A program made the position numbers and the translations under genes. A stretch of 64,000 nt of DNA from Amphiura filiformis (taxonomy: Eukaryota > Echinodermata > Ophiuroidea > Amphilepidida > Amphiuridae): the NCBI RefSeq assembly GCF_039555335.1, contig NC_092636.1:59833991-59897990 (forward strand), given 5' to 3'. Positions within the stretch are counted from its first letter, which is position 1. The number at the start of each line of letters is the position of its first letter. The notes under the pieces are model-generated. The model saw nothing but the letters and a program-made list of their open reading frames with translations. It was not told the origin of the DNA and did not search any database. Below, piece by piece: positions 12,201 through 24,200 of the stretch.

Positions 12201-15200
12201 AGAGTAAAAGAGACGAAATGAGCTGTATCAACAATAACAAGTATGTGCCGAAAGATTTGACTTTGACATGTCGCTGTCTTGAAATATCAAATTTGGAAAA
12301 ACGCCTCAAATCTTAAAACAAACACGAGCCTTCCAAAATAAATCTACACGCGCACTCGTTGGCCTGTGGGGGTGGTAGGTCGCGTATCTTCCCCTCTCCA
12401 TGTACTTTAGTTTGCCTCTTACCCACCTCTAAAGAGGATTAATCCCAAAAGTTTTAAAATATTTCCCAATAATTAAGTACTTACTTGTAGTGCATATTGG
12501 CTTTTGTTATTTTTCTCATGAATGATCATTAACTCTAGAAAGGAGTTTGTTGCATAAATGATAAATGATAAATAACTTTATTTAGAAAAGGTAAGGAACT
12601 ATTGTTATGCTTGATGTATAAATGAACACTTCACTGTTCAATAGTATTTTTTTATATATTTGATAACATTAGGTTTAAAAGATCAGGCTTAGTATGTTGT
12701 ATAACGTCACATGTCACATCATCAATTAGGCATTTGATAATTTATCATTTCTCGTAGGAACCCATGTATAACATGTCTACCAGACCAGATGGCTGCCCTT
12801 CGAGATTTGGTCAACTTGAAATTTGGTTCTATTCAAATCAAACATCCTTCGGAACTTGCAAAGCTGTTTTGTCAACCGACCGAGCGCAATGTGGAAGATA
12901 AGACACATTTAGTCAAACAAACACTTCGGAAGAGGTTCTTACAATACGAAGTATGCCGAGAAATGAAGATAATCATGGTCGGACCTTCGGTAATACATTT
13001 ATGATGGCATTGTTGATGTTGGTGTGGTCGTGGGCAGTGCTAATGTGGATGTTGATGGTGGTGTACCTACGATATGAAAAATGCCGAGAATTGAAAGCCA
13101 TTTCAGTCGGACCTTCGGTAATATGGCAGTGTTGATGATGGTGGCACTGTTGATGTTGATGATATCGGCGATGCTGGTGTGGATATTGATGCCGGTGTTG
13201 TCAGTGCTAGTGTGGATGTTGATGTCGGTGCAGTGTTGGCTGCGTTTGTGTGGATGTTGATGTTGGTGTTGGCGGTGCTGGTGTAGCTGTTAATGTTGGC
13301 GGTCTGGTGTGGATGTTCATGTTGGCGATGTTGGTTTTGTGGTGGCATTTGCGTTGGTGTTGTCTAAAGAACTCATCTTGGTATAGTGGTGATGCTGTTG
13401 TGGTGTTCAAGTTGATGTGGTGGTCATGTTGGTGATACTGTTGGCGTTGGTGGTGTTAGTGTACAAGTTGGTACGGTTTTTTTACGGATGGCGATGTAAT
13501 GGTGCTGCTGCTCCTGGTAGTAGGGTGGTTTTGATGAAGATTCTACTCGTTTCATTTTTACAGCTATCAGTTTGTTTGATCATACGATCCGTATACCAGC
13601 AGACACACATCTTTTTATAGAGAAATGGTTTAAATGGCGGGTTTTAATAACATTCATCAAACATTTTTGAAAACGTGATGCAAAACGTTCTCACAGAATG
13701 TTATTTAACTGTTGACATTTTTTTGCAAAAATGTAAGCCCAGAATATTTTACAATAACGTTTTAAAAACGTATGATAATTTATTAAAACGTTTTGAATAA
13801 ATGTTTTATGAACATTTTTGTGTTTGCTGGGTATATGTACCTTCTTTTGCAGCAAACTGGCAAAACTGAGTTACTGTGCAGCTTGACAGGCATTGAGTGG
13901 CCACAATCGGACTTGGGAGTAAACGTTGTTTCCAAAGCCTCTTTGAACTTCGACAAGAAAGTGGTAATTAAGAGAATTATAAACACTCCAAGAAAAGTAA
14001 GTTCCCCTCTATATCCTTATATCTTCAGAACCCATGTTGCGATTGAAATGGGTCTGTGTATAGTTCATCAGACATATCACATCAACACTGACTGAAAGAA
14101 GGCCCATTTCAAAATGGGCAAAAACGTGTGTTCTTTGACGGAGGATGATCAGGCAGTGTAACTTTTACTGCCTGACGCTGTATTCACATGTACGAAGTAA
14201 TGATATCCACGTGTTTATGTAAGAATTTGTCTCGTCTACAAAGCCTACACTATTCATCCAGAAAAGGATGATTGCTATTGGCCTCTCGCAGGCTACTACT
14301 TCGGTCAAAGAAGTTGCCCGTACAATGAACGTCAGCCAAAACGCAATTAGGAAATTGCGAGTAAAGTTCACAAACTGATGACGTGAAAGACAACCAAGAG
14401 GTGGGAGGCCAAAGGACACTATTCAGCAACAACTGATCGGTCAGTGTTGGTATGATACACCTAATGACGTGTACTAACCCACCCATTTCAATTGCATAAT
14501 AACGCTTTGAAGATATACGGTAAAATGTAAAGGGGAACCTACTTTTTTTAAAGTGTTTATTACTTGTATTGGTAGCAACAATGTAGATAGTCAAATATAA
14601 GCTGGTATTTACTCAAGGAATATGTAACTTACCCATCCTTGATACGTATAATTGCTTTTGTCTGAGTTGACATACTAAGTAGCTTAATAGCCCGACACTT
14701 AAGCTCCATAAATTCATCATGGAGAACCATAAATTAAAAAAAAAGTAAAAGTACATAAAACCGGACAATCCGAGAACCTGGCTGCGGTTTCTCCTTTCCT
14801 TTGTGGAGTAAAATGAGAACTTATGTCCTATCCCAACCAGTGGAACGCGACCCATAGAATCATGAGCTCCATGTAGGAATAATGTAGGACATTTGATATC
14901 GGGTCGTGAGTGTTCCAACATTATTAGAGTCGCGATCCAAATAAGGTTGGGAGCCCAGAGTATAACTTAACATTATGTGGCCAATCTGCAGACTACGATT
15001 TCACTGACATCTATATATATTTCTAACTCAGCAGGATATTCAGTTCACAATATGGGATTTGAAAGGCAGTGATGAATATCTTGTCATCCATCAAGCTTTC
15101 TTGACGCCACACACTATCTATTTACTCGTTTGGGATATGACCAAGCGTGACGATGAAAGCATGGAGAAACTTGAACCCCATGTTTTGAACATCAAGGTAA

Positions 15201-18200
15201 TCTTATGAATGCAACTGGGTCGTAACAAAGAAATATTGCTTGATTATGAATCTATTGTAACATATCGTTTCAACAATTATGAGTCAGTAGCCGTAACGCA
15301 GATGTGCATATTCAGTTTCTTCTACATTTCCAAGCATTGTATGAACATGATGAATGAATTCTTGTAAGATGATTGACACACATATGAATTTTATTTCATT
15401 CAGGCAAGGGCACCTTTAAGTCCAATCATAGCAGTAGGAACCCATATCGATAGATACAAACACAACAGACAACAAATCGTAACAGAATCTATCGCAGCTT
15501 TCTCGCGCAAGTTTCAAGACACCGATTTCACGTTTGTTGAGGTTGACGCCAGACCAGTGAGTTCAGAGGGCATTATAGATCTCAAGCGGATGATATACAA
15601 CCATGCAACTACCATGACTTATATGAAGGGTCCCCATAGGTACATCATGTTGGGCAGAGAGGTAAATACGAATGTTGCTCATTTTAGGCAAGTTTGTCAT
15701 TTTAAAGTTATATGTGATTATTCTTGGAAACCTGGAAGATGAATCCAGCGTAGCTGCAACCATCAGAAATAGGATATTTTGAACTAATCATCTGTGTGAA
15801 GTCCTAGTGATGCATAATAGCACCACAGAAGTATTATTTGTGAAGTATTGCCAAGAAAGTATCAATGACGATCTCGATATTAAGTAAATATTGTTTTGTT
15901 AATGATTATGTAAAAGTTCAATGCTTGATATTAGTATTCGTACTTTGACAAAATTGTTTAGGTCCCGAGATCGTTTATACACTTGAAAGAGCAACTGTCG
16001 CATGCACAAGAGAATTTACCAGTACAGCGGCAGCATGCACAAGATGGTGTACCAGTAAGTCCCAAACCGTTCTTAACTGAAGCCGAATTGGCAGCCATTA
16101 TTGAAAGAATGTCAGGGAATTTCATTGAGACTACGAAGGAAGTTGAACAAGGTAAATCCGTAATTATAAATTTGATATTTAAAAAGAGGCAAAAGATTGT
16201 TTATCCGATTTAGACACAATAGTATTTACTTCACCTTCAGTAGTTGGAGTATTTACCTGGTCTGTTAGTATCGTTTGTTCGGTACCGTTACGGAATACCC
16301 TCCGCGCTGTCCGTAAAAGAGACTAAGAGAGAACTCGTTGTAACTAACGGAACCAACGGACAGCGCGGAGAGTATTCCGTAACTATTCCGTTTATTCTTT
16401 GATCACTAATTTAGAATTTAGAGTTTGTGATTCATTCGCCGTGACAGAATTTCAAAAGAATTTGATGGCGTAAACCGCAACTGGTGCACGTAAATATGGT
16501 AAACCGTCTTCTAGCAAATCGTAAATGCTTAAATATTTTGGTATCTAGTCCTACTTTAGGACCCCAAAGTGGTTTGATACGAACCAACTGTTGAAATCAA
16601 ATGTAAATGAATATATATCTCAACATGTGTCACATTTTGACCTGTGATACAATTTAATATAATAATTATGTCATGATCTTAAACTTATTATTTTTAGTCG
16701 TAGAATACCTTCAAGATTGCGGTACTTTGATCCATATACAAGACTATACGTACAAGCTTACAAGACTCTATTTCCTGGACCCTGTTTGGTTATCAAACAC
16801 ATTGGTAAAAGTAGTCCGACTCAAGAACAGCGATATCAATGAACACCAGGGAATTGTCACAGAATCACAACTCAGACGACTCTCTGTAGCATCCGGATTT
16901 GGAGAACACAATTTCAAGGAGTATCTACAATTATTGGCTAGATTTGAAATTACACTGTCCACAATCAAATCCTGGTAAGACTATCAAAGCAATCTTGAGC
17001 CCAATCTTGAACCCAACTGCAATTCCTGCCCTATCTAGATATCCAACTGAAGAAAGTCAGGTATCTTGAGCCTTATTATGGTTTCATACTGTCATGACGC
17101 ATTGCAGACAAACGGACATACTCAAGGCTTGTCATTGGTTGATACGTCATGCCGCTTGCCGCAGCGGTAAGCGCTTTGGAAGTCCTGATCCAAGTCCAGG
17201 CCCCGTTTTCAAGACAATTACGAATTTTAACAAATCCAGGACAAAATAGCCCAGACTAGGTTATCCTCATGACTGTGACCATGGTAAATAAATCTTCTTT
17301 ATTTATAGGTAAATAACTGCGCATCAGTTTTTTGGAGGGCATTGCGAAAAATCTAAACATTTTGCCTGTGGAACTGAAGAATATCCCGAAGTGCGCAGCC
17401 CCGAGGGTTATTTCGAGGTCCAAAGCAAAATGTTTAGATTTTTACAATGCCTGACATAACGGATGCAAAGTTATTAACCGAATCGTCATTTATAACTCAA
17501 CACTCAACCACATCTCAAGATTTTATTCTCTGAAATTTGTTGAAATAAACAATTTTAATCACAACTTATATTTCGCCCTTCAAAAAAATCGACCAGGCCT
17601 AAAACGGACTTACCAATTACGCGCAATCACGCCATGTGCAACTACGGTAGTTGCGTGCGAGTCAAGTGTTCCGGCGCAACGTATGTATGGTATACGCACA
17701 AGCGTAAGTAATTCCTCGCTACGTCACTCGCGGACGTCATTGTTGGATATCAATAACCTCCGCGCCGGTGTGCGTATATTATCATCTAACGAGCAATTTG
17801 ATTGGGACGCACATATGCGGAGACTCATTAATAAACGCGATGCGTGCGATCCAATCACATCTAGTTATTTTTGAAAACGCGAACGCAAATCGAGGTCATC
17901 AATTAGAGGTTAATAACTGCGCATCGGTTATTTGGAGGCATTGTGAAAATCTAAACATTTTGCCTTTGGAACCGAGGAATATCCCGAGGGCGTAGCCCCG
18001 AGGATATTCCGAGGTCCAAAGCAAAATGTTTAGATTTTTCACAATGCCGATATATTATTCGATGTAAAGTTATTAACCTCATTCATCTTTCGTCACTTTA
18101 ATCTCTTCACCTTACAAAATAACATGAAATTTTGCTCAAAAGTTTATAAAAATAGATGATTTTTACATCTTTCCTTTACAAAAATCGATCAGGCTAAAAC

Positions 18201-21200
18201 ATGACGACCAATAACAAAAGTGCGTATCACAGTCTGTGCAAATATGGTAGCGCGCAATCCAAATACGGCAGCCAGCGCGCGCGCAGTTTGTTCGACGCAC
18301 AACAACACGCAAACGCCGGTCAATTGTGTGCGTCTTTGGAACAATTACGCATTTTGCGGTCAATTGTGAGATATTAATGACCTCGATTTGCGTTCGCGTT
18401 TTCACAAATAACTAAATTTAATTGGATCGCACGCATCGCGTTTATTAATGAGGTTATGAATATCTCACAATTCACCGCAAAATGCTTAATTGTTCGAAAA
18501 TAAATATTGGTTACCTCCGCGAGCGCCATATTGCGCGTCAAACAAACTGCGCGAGCGCTGGCTGCCGCATTTGGATTGCGCGCTACCATATTTGCACAGA
18601 TTTTGATACGCACTTTTGTTATTGGTCTTCCTGTTTTAGCCTGATCGATTTTTGGAATGGGAAGAGGTAAATTTTTTAGCCAAATTTGTGTTATTCTGTA
18701 AAGTGAAGAGATCAAAGTGACGGTTATGAATGAGGTTAATAACTTTGCATCGGTAATATGTCGGGCATTGTGAACAATTTAGAATTTTCACAATGCCCTC
18801 CAAATAACCATATTATACCATATGAATACTAGTATTTGACATCATAAAACTGTTTTGATGTAATTATTATGGTGCCCATTTGTCGTGGGGGAAATAAATT
18901 AGGTGGACATTTTGTAGCATTGGGCAAGTTTAATTTACTGGGTGGGCATTTACCTCCCTTTGTGGTATTGTCTAATATTGTGTTTCATTGAAGTGTGAGA
19001 TGATGCTTCCTTGTACAAAGTATTTCGTTTGTATATGTCTTTCTTACATATTCCATCGGAACAGTAAAATTCGTATTTATTTTTACTAGCCGAGAATCCT
19101 GTTCTTTAAACGAACCTCGTAAGTACATTATACCGTCTGCTCTTCCTTATGGACGCCCTTGGATTGAGACTATTGGAGACAACCCATACAAACACAAACT
19201 GATGAGGTGGTACCAGATGGCTTACACACCACCAGGATTCTGGAGTCGTCTTGTGGCACGGCTATTGGTCTCTATCAAACAACAAGATTTGAATCAATTC
19301 AGGTAAAATAAATAAATCTCAACACAAACTCCAATCAACAGCAAACACAAAACGTTTTCGACATTAGGTTAGGTTAGGAAAGGTGACCAGAAAAAGTTCA
19401 AATGTCGTGTTATATAAAGGTGTATAAAGATTATAAAACGTTTTTATAATATTCCAAAACATTTTCTGGAAAACTTATTGCAAATTATTCTAACAGACTG
19501 TTATTTAAATGTCGAAATATTTGGCAACAAATGTTTGCAAAGCATTTTTATGATAACATTTCGACAACATTATTAAAATGTTATTAAAACGTTTTTTACC
19601 AAACCAAAATAGAATCCATTTAATGTTTTTAATAACGTTCTGGGTTTGCTGGATCTTTTAATGCCACCCCTTATCCTAAACCTAATCCTAATTCTAATCC
19701 AGTGACCACCGCTTCCCATGACCATATCAACAACAAAAAAATCATATTTTCGTTATCAGGATTCAACTAGAACACATTCTGCCTTGCGTTAGTCAAGAAG
19801 GACTATTCATCCGCCATGACGATGGTGAAATTAAGATCGAGCCTATGCAGATTTTCAATGATCCAAGTTTGCGTATCATTTTACTGAGCAAGGACAACTT
19901 GTTTTCTCCATTGGGATTTATCGTCGACCACATTGAAAAGTTGTTGAAAGAATGGTATCCAGGTAAATTAGAATGGTTATCGGATACAGGCTGTATCAAA
20001 ATTACTGGTATCCCCACAGCTTCCACTGATTGCGAGAGGACGGTAAGAAGCAGTTTTTTAATAAGTGTCAGAACTGACGGGTACCATTCATTCTGATACA
20101 GCCTGTATAAATCCTTTTGTTTCACAAACTGCTCAAACGGGATTCATAGTAATGGGCTCTGCACCCCTGTGAAAAATATGCCCTTACACTACCACACAAG
20201 GTGGGGTGCAGACTCAAAATGGAGCTACCCATTCTGGTAACTCCACTTAAAAATTCATACTCACTGTGTGGAAGATTAAGGTCATGCCTTCCATAGGGAG
20301 TTTATGGATTTCAACTGGAATAGCCCATTTCCATTCAGCAATGATGCATGTGGAAGAGATTCTCATGGTTCGTAGCATCGTATTGTATTTTCCAATGTTA
20401 AATAGCGGTTTTAAAAACTCACGAATGGTTTTCCTGATTTAGAAGAAGATGTAAATTTCACCCCGCTTCAGCTTTTGCAAACTAAATCTGCTCGACTTAT
20501 TTTCAGACAACACAAACGCACTCAAACATCCCTCTCCTCCAGTCTCTTCTCTTCTCTGGTTGCCTGTTGCCGAAAGAATCCAATTCAAGACTCTCGTTCA
20601 AGCACACACGGCTTTCTATCTTTTTTTTAATTTCTAGCTATATTAGGGTGACTACTACACTCTTTGTAAAGACTCCGCTGATATTATTGATGTCCCACGT
20701 CCTAAGATATTGGCTATTTCCCGGGATTTCCTATTGATGCCTCCGCCTTTGGAATGATTGATTGATTAAATCGCATCTTTTTATTTTTCCTTCTTCTATA
20801 TTTTACTGCAATTTTTCTATCTTTCCTTATGTGAATCCGCGTCGTGTTTGTGTAAAAGGCGCTTTATAAATCTCATTGTTTATGTTTAAGTTGAATTTGC
20901 TATGGTTGATATATTTGCAGGTCTAACCAAAAATAGACTGGATGGTAGGCCACGTGTTATACGATACATTCCATGTCCAGTGTGCGTCCAGAATTTCCAA
21001 AACAATACTTCTGATGAAGAAGGTCATCAACAGATCCCGAAGACCAAAGATACCACCTTTTTACGTTGGAAGAGTTGATCAGGGCAACATGCATCGAAGG
21101 TCGGGAATTCGTTGTCTGCCCAAAGCATCCAAGTGATACGGTTCCAGCGAAAACCCTTGCTCCTGATTTGTTCTTGACAGATCTTGCGGTAGAGCACTTG

Positions 21201-24200
21201 AACGACAAAGAGTTGATACTGGATCCGGTCAGAATCGGCAAAGGTAGTTTTGGTGAAGTGTATACCGCACGATATCGTGGGCAAACTATTGCCGTTAAAA
21301 CGTTGCTCCGCAGACGGTTACAACATCAACCGCAAAGCCAGTCCCCTTCATCCTCTTCGTCGCCGACATCTTCCTCTGACTTATTGATAGGAGATGAAAC
21401 AGGCCCCGTGCCTTCTCCAATTGCAACATCTTCGACTTTGCCTCAACCCGGTTCAGGAATTCAAACGGCCTTGCATTCGGTTATGGGTGCCTTTCCAAGA
21501 CTACGGTATGAAGTGCGCATGATGGCCAAACTCAACCATCCTTGTGTTCTGGAGTTGGTTGGGGTATCGATTAAGCGACTTGCATTCGCTATGGAGCTTT
21601 TACCCTCTGGAGATTTGGCATCATATATAAGTGACGTATACAAGCAACGAATTCGAGAATTCGTTGCAGGCGAGGTTGTCCATGAATCCGTTCTCCCGCG
21701 AAAGTTATCATTCAAGATTGCATACCAATTAGCTTCGGTGATAAGCTATCTTCATAGTGCAGGTGTTATTCACGCAGATATCAAGACCAACAATGTGTTG
21801 CTGTTCTCCACTGACATTCGTTCTCCAATCAATATCAAGTTGGCTGATTATGGAATATCGCATGAAATGGATGTAGGAGGAGTTCGCGGGGACGTTGGAC
21901 GTAATGTGTTCTGTGCACCGGAGATCATTAAAGGCCTAGCTTTTGATGAAAAGGTATTGAAAGTGGCAATAATAATGCGTAACAGTCTGCAGTATTAGCG
22001 TTGCTGTCCATAGTCGTCCGTGTTGTTAAGGAATCGGATAGCAACGGTTGCACAGTAATTTTTGTGAGACCTGAGAGCACATCAGACACACTAAATTGCA
22101 CGAGGAATGTTCTGATATCAAATAATTTTGATTTTGTGAATTCGCGATATAATGCCAATTTTATGGCAAATTATCAATATCAAGTTAAAAATTATTTGAT
22201 ATCAGAAGGACATTCCTCGTATTCAGAATGCAACTTGATGTGTCTGATGTCCTCTCATGTCCCACACAAATACTGTCCAAACATTGCTATTATATCCCTT
22301 AATTGATCCAAACTTAATCTTAAAGGTCAAAATATATTTTTCACGTTTAAACACCAGCAACTCTACTGTTATAATACTACTGAAACTAGTTTAACTTTAT
22401 ATTTGTCTTCTTACACCCACTTTTCTAACTCCCCAGATCGATTGGTTTTCGTATGCCATATTTCTATATCACTTGATAAGTGGAACAATACCATTCCAAG
22501 ATGAAACGTATCTTGCTACTATATCGCAAGTCACATCAGGTTCCAGACCGGATTTTAAGTATTTCAACTACTCCATGCGACCACAGTTGCCTAATGTTGA
22601 AGGCTTAATGGAGGAGTGCTGGAGAGAAAATCCTGACGATAGACCGAGTGGGAAAGCGGTAATAGATACCATGCAAGACCTCAGTTTCATGTGTCTGCGA
22701 AGACGTATGGCGTTGCAGAGTGAATCAACTGCTGTTTTGTACACAAACTGTGATGATCAGGTATAGAAACATTATCTTGTTGATTCTGCCATTGAGAATA
22801 GATCAGATTCTCCAGATCTTATTTTACTCTATTCGTCTTTTTACATAGTACATTGTACATGTAGATTTAAAATCATTTATTTTTAAATTTTATTCGTATT
22901 AACTTATACGATTCCATCTCTATCTCTCTGTCGTTAATGAAGAAGTAGGGAGCGACTTTTTTCCAGTAAGCTCCATCTTGGACCATCTTTCTGGCCTCTT
23001 GAGGTGAAAATTAGACGTGATCAGAGAAAAGCTTCACTCGTACTCTTTTGTAAAGCATGCTTTGCTGATAAAGTATTGTATAAAGTGGTTTATTCTGAGG
23101 GAGACGAAGTGTGTGATCGATCTATCTCCCTTTGATTTCCTTGGATGGTATTGATTTTATGTATTGGTTAAAATCAATTTTATATTTTCATTATCTTTCT
23201 TAAATCGTGTCATCACTTCACTTTTTGAATAGAATGATACCGATAATAAGTACTTTGTGTATATCTGGAACCACGATGGCCAGGTTATAGAACGTGACGT
23301 GGCTACAGGAGACATAAACGGCAAAGTTATCAAGGTTGCAGACCAAGAAGAAATCGACCAAGTACTATGCGCATGCGCCTTTGACAGGACACACGTCGTG
23401 GGGACGTCGGTATGTAGACGACATTCATAATAATCTTATTATTTATCACTTTTGATAAATAAAATATGTTTACTAGTCTGTGGAATTATATTTATCATGT
23501 AGGCCTATATTTTTGTCTGAAATTCAACACAGCAATGGAGATCAATATGCCTTATAAATCCTAAATCCTATGCTGCGGTTACACATTCCATAGAGCAAAA
23601 TGGTCCCATGGTTCGATAGGACTTTTCTAACAAAACCACTACTAAAAGAATGCTCTTGTTGACATGAAGTTTGCATTTTGTTTCTTTCAGAAACTGATTA
23701 TCCAGACATAATCTAGTAGCTGGCAAACTTGTTCTTCGCAACCAGTTAAGGCTTTCGTCCAAACCTTCCTCACTCTATTACCATAAGGATGAGAAACCAA
23801 GAAGCGCATTGGTAAGGGAGAAATTGAAAAGCGCAACAAATATCATTTGTTAGTGAAACCTTTGCCAATTTTCAAATAAATATTCTGAAATAGAATAACG
23901 ATGTAAGATTGTTCAAATTGCCAAACGTTCTTTCTCGACGTGACGACAATAGCGATGACAATGGTATTAATTATATGATGATGATGATAATGCTGATGAT
24001 GACTACGATGGTAGTCAATTATGATCAGGTTGTAGATGAAGAGGAGGAACAGAAGGAAGAGGACCAATGCTACTCTGCTACTATATATATACATGAGATG
24101 TAATCAACCTTTGATTTGTTTATGCTATTTTCTATGTACAGATGCCACAACAACAGCGCCTACCTGGCCATAAGTATGGCAATCTGTTTGTTGGCATGGA

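Noticed and set aside
13103-13435. Thr/Pro/Ser-rich and Val-rich frames
   Set aside because: Products of the GT-rich minisatellite.
14613-14921. Minus-strand 102-codon frame with PTLFLHGAHD
   Set aside because: The stretch vaguely recalls a hydrolase strand but has no other motif and lies in a Roc intron; likely chance.
18163-18715. Opposite-strand frames of 60-110 codons around 18.4 kb with shared peptides
   Set aside because: They are the two arms of one palindrome read on opposite strands.
19963-20096. Exon p extended in frame through KLEWLSDTGC...
   Set aside because: Splicing at 19962 to 20921 gives WYPGLTKNR in frame, and the extension is a mariner-type palindrome.
22001-22306. 101-codon frame downstream of the kinase exon
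   Set aside because: Falls in the TTAA-flanked MITE in the kinase intron.
23843-24103. Opposing frames at 23.9-24.1 kb
   Set aside because: Arise from GAT/ATG triplet-rich intron sequence before the terminal WD40 exon.
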